Source: an uncultured Collinsella sp. (GTDB taxonomy: Bacteria; Actinomycetota; Coriobacteriia; Coriobacteriales; Coriobacteriaceae). Taken from it: a stretch of DNA of 14,542 nt. The DNA lies in contig CAKUFW010000049.1 of assembly GCA_934650975.1 (NCBI GenBank), positions 1 to 14,542 of the forward strand. Reading direction: 5' to 3'. Shown here one piece after another: positions 1-8,252 of the stretch. Positions within the stretch are counted from its first letter, which is position 1. Each line of letters begins with the position of its first letter. The notes beneath the pieces are model-generated. The model had not been told where the DNA came from. It was given only the letters and a program-made list of their open reading frames with translations, and did no database searches. Both the position numbers and the translations under genes were made by a program.

Positions 1-2235
1 GACCAGGCGCTCGCCACGATGAAGCGCATGGGCTTCTCCTACGATCTGGATCGCATGGTCAAGACCTGCAGCCCCGACTACTATCGCTGGGGTCAGTGGA
101 TTTTTGAGAAGTTGTGGGAAAAGGGCCTGGTCTACCGTAAGAAGAACCCGGTCAACTGGTGCCCCACCTGCAAGACCGTTTTGGCAAACGAGCAGGTGAC
201 CGAGGGCAAGTGCTGGCGTTGCGGCACCGAGCCCGAGAAGCGCGACCTGGAGCAGTGGTACTTCAAGATTACCGAGTACTCCCAGGAGCTGCTCGACGAC
301 CTGGAGAAGCTCCCCGGCTGGCCCGAGCGCGTTAAGCAGATGCAGGCCAACTGGATCGGCCGCTCCGAGGGCGCCGAGGTCGACTTTACCCTGTGCGATA
401 AGGATGGCGAGCCCATCGAGGGCGACGAGGGCAAGATCACCGTCTTCACCACCCGCGCCGACACGCTCTTTGGCGTTTCCTTCTTTGTCCTGGCTCCCGA
501 GTACGCTCGTCTGCACGAGCTCGTCGAGGGCACGGAGTACGAGGAGGCCGTCACCAAGATCGTCGAGGACTCCAAACATATCTCTGCCGTCGAGCGTGCC
601 CAGGGCACCCTCGAGAAGCATGGTGCCTTTACGGGCCGCTATGTTGTGAACCCCGTCAACGGCGAGAAGGTCCCCGTGTGGGTTGCCGACTACGTCGTGG
701 CCGACTATGGTACCGGCGCCGTTATGGCCGTTCCTTGCGGTGACCAGCGTGACTTTGAGTTTGCCCGCAAGTATGATCTGCCCATCGTGCCGATTATTCT
801 GGACGATGAGGACCGCGCTGCCGTCGAGGCCAGCGGCGAGACTATCGATACCTTCCATGCCGAGACCGTGGACTGGGATTGCGCCCACGCTGCCGAGGGC
901 ACGCTCGTCCAGTCCGGCAAGTACACCGGCATGCGCGGTGGCAAGCACTCCGAGGGCGAGGCTGCGATTGTGGCCGACCTCGAGGCCATGGGCTGCGGTC
1001 GTCGCAAGGTCGAGTTCCGTCTGCGCGACTGGCTCATTTCCCGTCAGCGTTATTGGGGCAACCCCATCCCGGCTATCCACTGCGAGCACTGCGGCATCGT
1101 TCCCGTGCCCGAGGACCAGCTGCCGGTGACGCTGCCCGAGAACCTGGATCTGGGCGCCGGCGAGACCCTCGCCGAGTGCAAGGAGTTCTACGAGACCACC
1201 TGCCCGGTCTGCGGTCGCCCGGCCAAGCGCGAGACCGATACCATGGACACCTTCACCTGCTCCAGCTGGTATTACCTGCGCTATACCGATCCGCACAACA
1301 CCGAGCTGCCCTTCTCCCGTGAGGCCGCCGACCGTTGGATGCCCGTCGATAACTACATCGGCGGCATCGAGCACGCCATTTTGCACCTGCTCTACAGCCG
1401 CTTCTTTACCAAGGCGCTGCGCGACCTGGGCCTGCTGAGCGTGGACGAGCCCTTTACCAACCTGCTGTGCCAGGGCATGGTCAAGGACGAGAACGGCGAC
1501 ACCATGTCCAAGTCCAAGGGCAACGTCGTGCCCCCGAGCTCGGTCATCGAGCCCTACGGCGCCGATACCATGCGTCTGGCGATCCTGTTTATCGCCCCGC
1601 CCGAGAAGGACTTCGACTGGGATCCCAAGGCCGTCGAGGGCGCCAACCGCTTCATCAAGCGCGCCTGGCGTATCGTGTGGCAACTCGTCCAGTCCGGCGA
1701 CGCCAACGCTGCCTTTGACAAGTCCGTGCTCGACGAGACCGCGCTCAAGCTCTATCGCGAGCGTCACCGCACCATCGCCAAGTGCACCGAGGACTACGAC
1801 CGCGGTCAGTTCAACACCGCGATCTCGGCCGTCATGGAGCTCGTCAACGCGGCGAGCGCCTACCTCAACGCCACTGAGGGTGCTGCCCGCGACAAGGCGC
1901 TGTGCTACGGCGTGGCCAAGGACATCGTGAGCGTCCTTGCCCCCATCTGCCCGTTCTGGGCCGACGAGCTGTGGCACGAGGCGCTCGGTTGCGAGGGCAA
2001 CGCCTACACCGCCGCCTGGCCCGAGTTCGACCTGGCCGAGTCCATCGAGGACACGGTGCAGATCGTCGTTCAGGTGCTCGGCAAGGTCCGTGGTCGTATC
2101 GACGTGGCCCGCGACGCCTCCAACGAGGAGATGCAGGCTGCCGCCGAGGCCGCCGTTGCCAAGTGGCTCGAGGGCAAGACGGTCGTCAAGGCCATCTGCG
2201 TGCCCGGCAAGCTGGTCAACCTGGTGGTCAAGTAA
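1..2235 (+). CDS. leuS: Leucyl-tRNA synthetase, 5'-truncated by window edge
   Basis: Class I aminoacyl-tRNA synthetase that charges tRNA-Leu with leucine in the cytoplasm and edits mischarged tRNA. The frame is open from base 1 and gives 744 codons before the TAA; the start and the HIGH motif lie upstream, roughly 115 residues missing if the protein is the usual ~860. Visible in order: zinc-type CPTC...CWRC (about residues 48-75 of the visible part), the WIGRSEGAE segment, the CP1 editing domain with TTRADTLFG (150-158) and GTGAVMAVP...DQRDFEFA (about 238-255), a second CEHC...CPVC cluster, [17 protein letters not shown], the signature MSKSK at 502-506 (bases 1504-1518), the anticodon-binding helical domain and a C-terminal domain ending LVNLVVK. 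One oddity: the usual His before the conserved editing Asp (HDxRD) is Gly here (CGDQRD). No following gene shares its transcript; a terminator follows at once. Confidence 0.98.
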   Translation, partial: DQALATMKRMGFSYDLDRMVKTCSPDYYRWGQWIFEKLWEKGLVYRKKNPVNWCPTCKTVLANEQVTEGKCWRCGTEPEKRDLEQWYFKITEYSQELLDDLEKLPGWPERVKQMQANWIGRSEGAEVDFTLCDKDGEPIEGDEGKITVFTTRADTLFGVSFFVLAPEYARLHELVEGTEYEEAVTKIVEDSKHISAVERAQGTLEKHGAFTGRYVVNPVNGEKVPVWVADYVVADYGTGAVMAVPCGDQRDFEFARKYDLPIVPIILDDEDRAAVEASGETIDTFHAETVDWDCAHAAEGTLVQSGKYTGMRGGKHSEGEAAIVADLEAMGCGRRKVEFRLRDWLISRQRYWGNPIPAIHCEHCGIVPVPEDQLPVTLPENLDLGAGETLAECKEFYETTCPVCGRPAKRETDTMDTFTCSSWYYLRYTDPHNTELPFSREAADRWMPVDNYIGGIEHAILHLLYSRFFTKALRDLGLLSVDEPFTNLLCQGMVKDENGDTMSKSKGNVVPPSSVIEPYGADTMRLAILFIAPPEKDFDWDPKAVEGANRFIKRAWRIVWQLVQSGDANAAFDKSVLDETALKLYRERHRTIAKCTEDYDRGQFNTAISAVMELVNAASAYLNATEGAARDKALCYGVAKDIVSVLAPICPFWADELWHEALGCEGNAYTAAWPEFDLAESIEDTVQIVVQVLGKVRGRIDVARDASNEEMQAAAEAAVAKWLEGKTVVKAICVPGKLVNLVVK

Positions 2236-2260
2236 GCGCCGCGCGCATAGCTGACTCGTA

Positions 2261-2299
2261 AAAGACGAGGGGCGGTCCGGTTGGGTCGTCCCTCGTTTT
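2261..2299. terminator. Bidirectional intrinsic terminator between leuS and the convergent lipoprotein gene
   Basis: A 14-bp stem (arms 2265-2278 and 2283-2296, three G-U pairs, 4-base loop GGTT) is followed by TTTT on the + strand. On the - strand the left side AAAAG reads as CTTTT after the stem, so the same hairpin can stop both leuS and the gene coming the other way. It starts 26 bases after the leuS stop and lies about 40 bases beyond the stop of the - strand gene. Confidence 0.9.
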
Positions 2300-2339
2300 G
2301 CGTTGCGTGCCCTGTTTGATTGGTGCGTCGCACCGCCTT

Positions 2340-2912
2340 TTACGGGATGTGAACCAGGTCCCTAAAGTAGACGTTGCCCGTTTGCTCCTCGAACATCCAG
2401 ATGTTGAGGTAGATGTCGTTGAGGTCGTTGTTCACATCAAAGTCCGGATCGTCGAACGTGCCGACAAAGGTGAGCATGGCACGCGTTTCCTCGCCCGCGG
2501 CGACTGGCTGGCGCATGCGCACGTCACGGACCACGCCGTTGACGTAGGCGTAGGAGTCAACATCTCCAAACATCATGTCGACACTGGTGTTGTTGGTCAC
2601 CGTAAAGACCAGCACGGCGTCTCCGTGGCCATCCGTGTCCTTGCCAACGCAGGTGACGTGAACGTTCTCATCCGCCTCAAGGTCGATGGGGAACCGTTCT
2701 TGGGGTTCGGGGCCCAGGCCCTGGGGATCGATTTCGTCCTCGTTGATTTTGTCGAAGCTCTCCTGTGACGTCGTTTCCTCGGCAGCTTCGGTGCTTCCGG
2801 AATCCGGCTCACAGGGCCCGGTTTTACCATCGATGTTGCCGCAGCCCGCCAGGGCCAATGAGCAGGCTGCGATGGCGAGTGCTGTCATGCAGAGGGTGCC
2901 GAGACGTTTCAT
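2340..2912 (-). CDS. Putative secreted lipoprotein, function unknown
   Basis: 190 residues. The N-terminus is a lipoprotein signal: basic KR at 2-3, a hydrophobic Ala/Leu stretch, and the lipobox LAGC with the lipidated Cys at 24, so the mature protein should be anchored on the outer face of the membrane. A Ser/Thr/Glu-rich spacer (about 37-60) leads to a domain of about 110 residues with a beta-sandwich look (alternating hydrophobics, FTVTNNTS at 103-110, then a Tyr/Val-rich strand and a C-terminal VYFRDLVHIP). This resembles small extracellular families such as DUF4352, DUF5067 or FxLYD, which I cannot assign firmly. The start is well supported: AAGGAGG sits 5 bases upstream of the ATG (complement of 2918-2924). 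It is a single-gene unit, convergent to leuS and divergent from the rimP operon. No clear promoter was found upstream. Expression as a protein is very likely; its job is unknown. Confidence 0.85.
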   Translation of the reverse strand: MKRLGTLCMTALAIAACSLALAGCGNIDGKTGPCEPDSGSTEAAEETTSQESFDKINEDEIDPQGLGPEPQERFPIDLEADENVHVTCVGKDTDGHGDAVLVFTVTNNTSVDMMFGDVDSYAYVNGVVRDVRMRQPVAAGEETRAMLTFVGTFDDPDFDVNNDLNDIYLNIWMFEEQTGNVYFRDLVHIP

Positions 2913-3173
2913 GGGTGCCTCCTTGCTTAGAGGTTCTGGATGGGTTTGCCGTTGTTCGACCGGCTGGCTGGCTTTTTACAGAATGCCCCTTAGCGCTAGT
3001 CTGAGTGATAGGGGCTCGGGAAGGAACGCCCTTGGGGCCCGAACGGGCCTGTGGATTGGGACGCATGGCTCGTTCTTGGACGCTTGGCCGCGCTCCGCAC
3101 GGTACTATCGGTCCAATTGTCCTATTCTTGTGGAGAACCTGTGCTCACGCTGACCTGCGGGTTTGTGTTGTGG
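2913..3173. other. Intergenic stretch between divergent lipoprotein gene and rimP promoter
   Basis: No gene with a credible start and ribosome site was found on either strand. It must carry the promoter of the lipoprotein gene, but I could not pick a convincing -35/-10 pair on the - strand. Small structures seen: an 8-base palindrome TAGCGCTA (2991-2998) and a compact GC hairpin, GGCCCG AA CGGGCC (3036-3049). I see no tRNA cloverleaf, although tRNA genes precede rimP in some bacteria. Composition is less GC-rich than in the genes. Confidence 0.6.
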
Positions 3174-3202
3174 TTGCACGTTTGTGCAGGTATTGGTATA
3201 GT
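3174..3202 (+). promoter_or_regulatory. Sigma-70-type promoter of the rimP-nusA-infB operon
   Basis: TTGCAC (3174-3179) and TATAGT (3197-3202) are separated by exactly 17 bases; each box matches the consensus at 4 or 5 of 6 positions. The predicted start of transcription is near 3209, giving a leader of about 72 bases before the rimP ATG. The -35 box lies inside a dyad, TGCACGTTTGTGCA (3175-3188), and a second dyad, TTTGCTTGCAAA (3202-3213), covers the predicted start; either could be a protein-binding site. It is the only good + strand promoter seen before the eight-gene run. Confidence 0.75.
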
Positions 3203-3227
3203 TTGCTTGCAAATGAAGTTGTAATTG

Positions 3228-3260
3228 AAAGAAGTGGGGTTTCGGCCCCGCTTCTTTTTT
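3228..3260 (+). terminator. Intrinsic terminator inside the rimP operon leader (probable attenuator)
   Basis: An 11-bp stem (arms 3229-3239 and 3246-3256, one G-U pair, 6-base loop TTTCGG) is followed by an unbroken run of T (3255-3260). It begins about 20 bases after the predicted transcription start and ends 20 bases before the rimP start codon. There is no + strand gene between it and the leuS terminator, so its likely targets are transcripts from the promoter at 3174-3202. Its place in front of the NusA operon suggests attenuation, possibly sensed through NusA itself, which can stimulate termination at such hairpins. I found no convincing competing antiterminator stem. Confidence 0.85.
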
Positions 3261-3268
3261 GTATGGAT

Positions 3269-3273
3269 GGAGG
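3269..3273 (+). promoter_or_regulatory. Ribosome binding site that fixes the rimP start
   Basis: GGAGG lies 7 bases before the ATG at 3281. An in-frame ATG at 3263 would sit upstream of this site and right behind the terminator T-run, with no ribosome site of its own, so 3281 is preferred. Confidence 0.8.
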
Positions 3274-3280
3274 TGCCGCA

Positions 3281-3775
3281 ATGGTCAAGACCAAGACCGA
3301 GCAGGCGATCATCGACGCGCTTGAGGCCGTCGCTCCACAGCACGATGTCGACATCGTCGACGTTGAGCTCGTGGGTGCCACCAAGGCCCCCTGCGTGCGT
3401 GTGCGTATCGAGGGTGCCGAGGGTCAGAGCCTGTCGCTCAACGACGTCACGGCCAACACCAAGTGGGTCGGCGATGTGATTGAGGAGCTCGACCCCATCT
3501 CTTCGAGCTATACGCTCGAGGTGTCGAGCCCGGGCATGGCGCGCCCGCTGCGCCGTCCGCGCGACTTTGCCCGCTTTGTGGGCGAGAACTGCGAGCTCAC
3601 CTCCACCGCCACCGAGGGCCGTCGCAAGTACGCCGGCAAGATTGCCGTAGCGACCGAGACGGACGTGACCCTCGAGCTCGAGGACGGCGAGTCCGTCACC
3701 CTCGATTTCTCTGATGTCAAAAAGTGCAAGTTGAAGCCCACCTACGACTTCAAGCCCGCGAAGGAAGGAAAGTAA
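3281..3775 (+). CDS. rimP: Ribosome maturation factor RimP
   Basis: 164 residues, close to the usual 150-165. RimP binds free 30S subunits and helps late assembly around ribosomal protein S12. The family signature is clear: an N-terminal alpha/beta domain ending in the YTLEVSSPGMARPLRRPRDF segment (about residues 77-96), then a small SH3-like C-terminal domain with the strand LDFSDVKKCKLKP near the end. The start at ATG 3281 has GGAGG 7 bases upstream; the same frame stays open further left, to 3005, but that part crosses the promoter and terminator and is not coding. The first gene of the operon; its stop is one base before the nusA start, which fits translational coupling. Confidence 0.95.
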   Translation: MVKTKTEQAIIDALEAVAPQHDVDIVDVELVGATKAPCVRVRIEGAEGQSLSLNDVTANTKWVGDVIEELDPISSSYTLEVSSPGMARPLRRPRDFARFVGENCELTSTATEGRRKYAGKIAVATETDVTLELEDGESVTLDFSDVKKCKLKPTYDFKPAKEGK

Positions 3776-3776
3776 G

Positions 3777-5024
3777 ATGGCAGCATCCGACATGATGTCC
3801 GCCCTGATGGAGCTTTGCCAGGAGAAGCACATCGACCAGCTCTACCTGATCGACCGCCTGGAGCAGTCGCTCGCCAAGAGCTATGCCGAGATCCTGCATC
3901 TTGAGTGGGGCGCTAAGGTGACCATCGACCGCACCACCGGCAAGATCTACGTCTACCGCCTGGAGCCGATCGACGATTCCATGGACGAGGAGGGCAACTT
4001 CACCGAGTTCGAGGAGATCGACGTCACTCCCAAGAACACGAGCCGCATCGCCGCCCAGCACGCCAAGGCCGAGATCAACGCCATCGTGCGCAACTCCGCC
4101 CGCGAGCAGATCTACGAGGAATTCTCCGGCCGCATCGGTGACCTCATCAGCGGTACCGTGCTGCAGTCCACGCCCGACTTCACGATCGTCAAGATTCGCG
4201 AGGGCGTCGAGGCCGAGCTTCCGCACTTCGACCAGCGCCGTTACGAGAACGAGCGCAACGAGCGTCCGATGGGCGAGCGCTACCTGCACAACCAGCACAT
4301 CAAGGCCGTGATCATCGACGTTCGCGACCCCAACTCCAACCTGCAGCCGGTCCGCGGCGAGCACAGCCGTCCGCCTATCGTCATCTCCCGTACCCACCCC
4401 GAGCTCATGCGTCGTCTGTTTGAGCAGGAGGTGCCCGAGATCTATGAGGGCACCGTCCAGATCAAGTCGATCGCCCGCGAGCCCGGCCAGCGCTCCAAGG
4501 TGGCCGTCCACTCGCTCGACGACCGCCTGGATCCCGTGGGCGCCTGCGTCGGCCCCAAGGGTAGCCGCGTGCGCGCCGTCGTGGGCGAGCTCCGTGGCGA
4601 GCGCGTCGACGTCATCCTGTGGGATGCCGATCCTGCCGTCTACGTCGCCAACGCCCTGTCGCCCGCCAAGGTCACCCGCGTCCTCATCGACGAGGAGAAG
4701 GCCTACGCCGGCGTCATCGTGCCCGACGACCAGCTGTCCCTCGCCATCGGCAAGGAGGGCCAGAACGCCCGCCTCGCCGCGCGCCTGACCGGCTGGCACA
4801 TCGACATCAAGTCCGAGACCCTTGCCGCCGACATCCTCAAGAACGTTCCCGTTCACGAGGAGCCCGCCGCCGACCTGATCGGTGACGAGGAGGACGAGGA
4901 CGTCCGTCGTTGCGAGTACGTGTCCGAAGACGGCATCCAGTGCCGTAACCAGGCCCGTCCCGGCTCCCGTTTCTGCGGTGTCCACGACACCGACGCCTTC
5001 GATGATGCGGAGGACCTGATCTAG
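3777..5024 (+). CDS. nusA: Transcription termination/antitermination factor NusA with Cys3His tail
   Basis: 415 residues. NusA binds RNA polymerase and nascent RNA, slows elongation, assists hairpin termination and takes part in antitermination at rRNA operons. In order: an N-terminal polymerase-binding domain (about 1-115), an S1 domain (about 118-190), KH1 ([18 protein letters not shown], 255-272) and KH2 ([18 protein letters not shown], 322-339). There are no long acidic repeats as in E. coli NusA; after KH2 comes a short acidic linker (about 359-376) and an unusual tail with C379, C389, C400 and H403 (bases 4911-4985), spaced C-x9-C-x10-C-x2-H with Gly residues in turn positions. It looks like a small zinc-binding module, similar in pattern to short Cys/His modules of DUF5763 type. 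AAGGAAGG precedes the ATG by 8 bases. The leader terminator upstream suggests that NusA may tune its own operon. Confidence 0.96.
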   Translation: MAASDMMSALMELCQEKHIDQLYLIDRLEQSLAKSYAEILHLEWGAKVTIDRTTGKIYVYRLEPIDDSMDEEGNFTEFEEIDVTPKNTSRIAAQHAKAEINAIVRNSAREQIYEEFSGRIGDLISGTVLQSTPDFTIVKIREGVEAELPHFDQRRYENERNERPMGERYLHNQHIKAVIIDVRDPNSNLQPVRGEHSRPPIVISRTHPELMRRLFEQEVPEIYEGTVQIKSIAREPGQRSKVAVHSLDDRLDPVGACVGPKGSRVRAVVGELRGERVDVILWDADPAVYVANALSPAKVTRVLIDEEKAYAGVIVPDDQLSLAIGKEGQNARLAARLTGWHIDIKSETLAADILKNVPVHEEPAADLIGDEEDEDVRRCEYVSEDGIQCRNQARPGSRFCGVHDTDAFDDAEDLI

Positions 5025-5033
5025 CGCGCGGTC

Positions 5034-5054
5034 GCGCCGGGCAGGTCCCGGCGC
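5034..5054 (+). other. Perfect GC-rich hairpin in the nusA-infB gap
   Basis: Arms GCGCCGGG (5034-5041) and CCCGGCGC (5047-5054) pair over 8 bases with a 5-base loop, starting 10 bases after the nusA stop. No T-run follows, so it is not a standard terminator. It may be an RNA-processing or stability element, or a pause or partial termination site. Function is inferred only. Confidence 0.6.
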
Positions 5055-5079
5055 ATCTCCCACGCTCGTTCAGTCTCTA

Positions 5080-5094
5080 GGCACCCAAGGTGCC
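5080..5094 (+). other. Small perfect hairpin just before the infB ribosome site
   Basis: GGCACC (5080-5085) and GGTGCC (5089-5094) pair with the loop CAA. It ends about 10 bases before the likely infB ribosome site AGGTGA (5104-5109), which stays free. It may guide RNA processing or influence initiation on infB. Confidence 0.55.
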
Positions 5095-5115
5095 AGAAAG
5101 GGTAGGTGAAGTCAT

Positions 5116-7830
5116 ATGGCAAAAGTCCGTGTGTCCACCCTGGCCAAAGAGTTCGGCATGACCTCTAAGGAACTGATGGGTCATCTCGCCGAAATGAAGA
5201 TTCCCGCTAAGTCTGCTTCCTCCGCTCTGGAGGACGCTTACGTCGCCATGGTCCGCAAGCAGCTCGCCTCGGTGATCGAGGCCCGCGCTCAGGAAGTCGA
5301 GGCCGCCAAGCAGGCCGAGGAGGAGGCAGCCGCCGCCGAGGAGGCAGCACGCGCTGCCGAGGCCGAGCGCGAGCGCATCGCCGCCGAGAAGGCACGCGAG
5401 GAGGAGCGCCGCCAGTTCGCCGCCGCCCAGGCTGCCGAGGAGGCCGCCCGCGCCGAGGCCGAGGCCAAGAAGAAGGCCGAGCAGGAGCGCCTTGCCCGCG
5501 AGAAGGAGGAGGCTGCCCGCGAGGCCCAGCGCCGCGCCGTTCCCGCTTCCGACTCCGGTTCGCGCTTCCGTTCGCTGCTCGACCAGATCGCCGCACAGGA
5601 GACCGTGCTCAAGGAGAAGAAGGACGCCGAGCAGAAGGCCAAGGCCGAGCGCGCTGCCGAGCGCGGCAATCGTCGTGGCGGCAACAACGATCGTCGCGGT
5701 GGCCGTCGTAACGATCGCAACGCCTCCGATAACAGCTCCGAGCGCAACGCCTCCGAGAACCGTCCGCACAGCCATCGCACCAACGCCAGCAACAACGTCG
5801 CTGCCGGCATGGACTTCCCCAACCCCGACAAGCAGGGCAAGGGCAAGAAGCGCAAGGGCGGTCACAACAACGAAGAGGACCACTACAGCCGCATGGCTCG
5901 CGAGGCCGAGGAGTACAGCCGCGAGAAGGTGCTCGAGGAGGCTCGTGCCGCCGTCGAGGAGGCCTCTCGCGAGTCCACCGGTCGCCGCAAGAAGCGCAAG
6001 GAGAAGCGCGAGCGCGAGGCTGCAAAGGCTCAGGAGGAGCGCAAGATTGAGGAGGCGCTGGCCCAGGGCGTGAACCCCGAGGACCTCGACGCCATCAAGG
6101 TCTCCCAGGGCGTTACCGTCCAGGAGCTCGCCGAGGCGCTCGACGTTCCGGCCAACGACATCATCAAGCGCCTGTTCCTGCTGGGCACGCCGCTTACCAT
6201 GACGCAGTCCATGTCCGACGACCTCGTCGAGCTCGTTGCCGACGACCTGGGCCGTCAGATCAAGATCATCACCCCCGAGGAGGAGAACACCTTCTCGTTC
6301 TACGACGATCCCGCCGACCTTAAGCCGCGCGCCCCGGTCGTCACCGTCATGGGCCACGTCGACCACGGCAAGACGAGCCTCCTCGACGCCATCCGTCACA
6401 CCGGCGTCGCTGCCGGCGAGGCGGGCGGCATTACTCAGGCCATCGGCGCTTCGCAGGTCATGATCAACGACCGCAAGATCACCTTCATCGATACCCCTGG
6501 TCACGCCACCTTTACGGCCATGCGTGCCCGCGGCGCCAAGGTGACCGACATCGTCATTCTGATCGTGGCTGCCGACGACGGCGTCATGCCCCAGACCATC
6601 GAGTCGATCAACCACGCCAAGGCCGCCGGTGTCCCCATCGTCGTTGCCGTCAACAAGATCGATAAGCCGGGTGCCAACCCCGATCGCGTGCGCCAGGAGC
6701 TCACCGAGTACGGCATCATCCCCGAGGAGTGGGGCGGACAGAACATGTTCGTCAACATCTCGGCCAAGCAGAAGATCGGTATCGACGACCTGCTCGAGAC
6801 CGTCCTGCTCCAGGCCGACGTGCTCGAGCTCAAGGCCAACCCCGATACGTTCGCTTCGGGCAATGTCCTCGAGGCTAAGCTCGACAAGGGCCGCGGCTCG
6901 GTTGCTACTGTGCTCGTGACCCGCGGTACCCTGCACGTGGGCGATACGCTGGTCGCCGGTCTTACCTACGGCCGCGTCCGCGCCATGCTCGACCCCAAGG
7001 GCAACGCCGTCACCGAGGCCGGTCCCTCCGACGCCGTCGAGATCCTGGGCCTGCAGTCCGTCCCCAACGCCGGCGATGAGTTCCGCGTGTTCGAGGACGA
7101 GCGCGAGGCTCGCGCCCTGGCCGATGAGCGTTCGCTCAAGGCCCGTATCGAGGAGCAGAGCCGCGTGAAGCACGTGACGCTCGAGAACCTCTTCGAGACC
7201 ATCGCCGACGCCGAGGTCAAGGAGCTCAACCTGATCATCAAGGCCGACGTCCAGGGTTCCATCGAGGCCCTTCAGGACTCCCTCGACAAGATGGACCAGT
7301 CCGAGGTGCGCATCAACACGATCCACTCCGCCGTTGGCGCCATCAACGAGACCGACGTCGTTCTGGCCGACGCCTCCAACGCCATCATCATCGGCTTTGG
7401 CGTCCGTCCCGACGGCAAGGCCCGCTCCGCTGCCGAGCGTGAGGGCGTCGAGATCCGTTGCTACGACGTCATCTACAAGTGTCTCGAGGACCTCGACGCA
7501 GCCCGTATCGGTATGCTCAAGCCCACCGAGGTCGAGGTCTCCACGGGTTCCGCGACCGTTCTGGACACCTTCAAGGTGCCCAAGGTCGGTATCGCCGCCG
7601 GTGTCCGCGTCGAAGAGGGCGAGATCGCCGCGACCGATTCCGTGCGCCTGGTGCGCGACGGTATCGTGGTCTTCAACGGTAAAATCGCCTCGATGCGCCA
7701 CTACAAGGACGAGGCCAAGAGCCTCAAGAGCGGCTCCGAGGGCGGTATTGGCCTGGAGAACTTCCAGGACATCAAGCCTGGCGACACCATTGAGGGCTAC
7801 CGCATCGACCAGGTTGCCCGTACCGAGTAG
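5116..7830 (+). CDS. infB: Translation initiation factor IF-2
   Basis: 904 residues. A GTPase that brings fMet-tRNA to the 30S subunit and promotes 50S joining. In order: a first IF2_N domain (1-50); a long charged Ala/Glu/Arg helix-forming stretch (about 56-145); an Arg/Asn/Gly-rich then Lys-rich disordered part (about 180-310); a second IF2_N domain (about 333-385); the G domain with GHVDHGKT (413-420), DTPGH (459-463), NKID (513-516) and an SAK motif; then domain II, the IF2 core domain with KADVQGS near 709, and the C-terminal fMet-tRNA-binding domain (about 815-904). All GTPase motifs are intact. The start ATG has AGGTGA 6 bases upstream. It follows nusA after 91 bases with no ylxR or ylxQ gene, and is followed 11 bases later by rbfA. 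Confidence 0.97.
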   Translation: MAKVRVSTLAKEFGMTSKELMGHLAEMKIPAKSASSALEDAYVAMVRKQLASVIEARAQEVEAAKQAEEEAAAAEEAARAAEAERERIAAEKAREEERRQFAAAQAAEEAARAEAEAKKKAEQERLAREKEEAAREAQRRAVPASDSGSRFRSLLDQIAAQETVLKEKKDAEQKAKAERAAERGNRRGGNNDRRGGRRNDRNASDNSSERNASENRPHSHRTNASNNVAAGMDFPNPDKQGKGKKRKGGHNNEEDHYSRMAREAEEYSREKVLEEARAAVEEASRESTGRRKKRKEKREREAAKAQEERKIEEALAQGVNPEDLDAIKVSQGVTVQELAEALDVPANDIIKRLFLLGTPLTMTQSMSDDLVELVADDLGRQIKIITPEEENTFSFYDDPADLKPRAPVVTVMGHVDHGKTSLLDAIRHTGVAAGEAGGITQAIGASQVMINDRKITFIDTPGHATFTAMRARGAKVTDIVILIVAADDGVMPQTIESINHAKAAGVPIVVAVNKIDKPGANPDRVRQELTEYGIIPEEWGGQNMFVNISAKQKIGIDDLLETVLLQADVLELKANPDTFASGNVLEAKLDKGRGSVATVLVTRGTLHVGDTLVAGLTYGRVRAMLDPKGNAVTEAGPSDAVEILGLQSVPNAGDEFRVFEDEREARALADERSLKARIEEQSRVKHVTLENLFETIADAEVKELNLIIKADVQGSIEALQDSLDKMDQSEVRINTIHSAVGAINETDVVLADASNAIIIGFGVRPDGKARSAAEREGVEIRCYDVIYKCLEDLDAARIGMLKPTEVEVSTGSATVLDTFKVPKVGIAAGVRVEEGEIAATDSVRLVRDGIVVFNGKIASMRHYKDEAKSLKSGSEGGIGLENFQDIKPGDTIEGYRIDQVARTE

Positions 7831-7841
7831 GGGGTAGCGCT

Positions 7842-8252
7842 ATGAAGCAAACGCAGGCAACCCGCCGTTTGGGCGAGCAGCTTCGCGAGAAGCTCGGTTA
7901 TATCCTGCTCTTTGAGGTTTCCGATCCGCGTCTCGACCTGGTCACCCTGACCGCGGTCGAGGTCGCGGTGGACCGTTCGTTCGCGCGCGTGTACGTGTCG
8001 TGCGACGCGAGCCGCTACGACGAGGTCATGGAGGCGCTCGCCAGCGCCAAGGGCCGCATCCGTAGCCTGCTGGCCCGCTCGCTCGATTGGCGCGTCACGC
8101 CCGAGCTCGATTTTCGCATCGATCGCTCGACCGATGAGGCCGAGCGTATCACGCGCGCGCTGGAAAACGTTCCCGCCACGCTTGCGATCGAAAAGGACGA
8201 GGACGGCTATCCAATAGCGGATGCCGCCCAGGAGGCAGCTTTAGATGAGTAA
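7842..8252 (+). CDS. rbfA: Ribosome-binding factor A
   Basis: 136 residues, usual size for RbfA, a KH-fold protein that binds the 30S subunit near helix 1 of 16S rRNA during late maturation and cold adaptation. Visible family features: the N-terminal helix with LGEQLREKLGYILL, the SDPRLDLVTLTAVEVAVD segment (about 28-45), the strand FARVYVS, and RVTPELDFRIDRSTDEAERI (about 84-103) near the end. An acidic C-terminal tail follows. The ribosome site is the G-run that overlaps the infB stop and precedes the ATG. Its last 8 bases overlap the next gene, which suggests coupled translation. Confidence 0.95.
   Translation: MKQTQATRRLGEQLREKLGYILLFEVSDPRLDLVTLTAVEVAVDRSFARVYVSCDASRYDEVMEALASAKGRIRSLLARSLDWRVTPELDFRIDRSTDEAERITRALENVPATLAIEKDEDGYPIADAAQEAALDE

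Noticed and set aside
3061..3210. A tRNA gene upstream of rimP, as metY precedes this operon in E. coli
   Set aside because: No T-loop GTTCRANNC with matching arms or acceptor stem could be fitted.
3005..3280. A longer rimP beginning at GTG 3005 or ATG 3263
   Set aside because: The extension would cross the promoter and the leader terminator and lacks a ribosome site; RimP proteins begin near the ATG at 3281, which has GGAGG 7 bases upstream.
5034..5054. The nusA-infB hairpin as an intrinsic terminator
   Set aside because: The stem is strong but is followed by ATCTCCCACG rather than a T-run.
3750..5063. A 437-codon open frame on the - strand opposite nusA
   Set aside because: Same codon-bias shadow; no recognisable domain, and NusA covers the same bases.
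5280..5540. Repetitive GAGGCC-type triplets in infB as a DNA repeat element
   Set aside because: They are explained by Ala/Glu/Lys-rich coding sequence with biased codons; no regular unit is maintained.
5077..7701. An 874-codon open frame on the - strand opposite infB
   Set aside because: infB is certain by its motifs. Strong G/C third-position bias and lack of TTA, CTA and TCA codons remove stops from the opposite strand; the translation is repetitive Gly/Leu/Val/Asp without domains.
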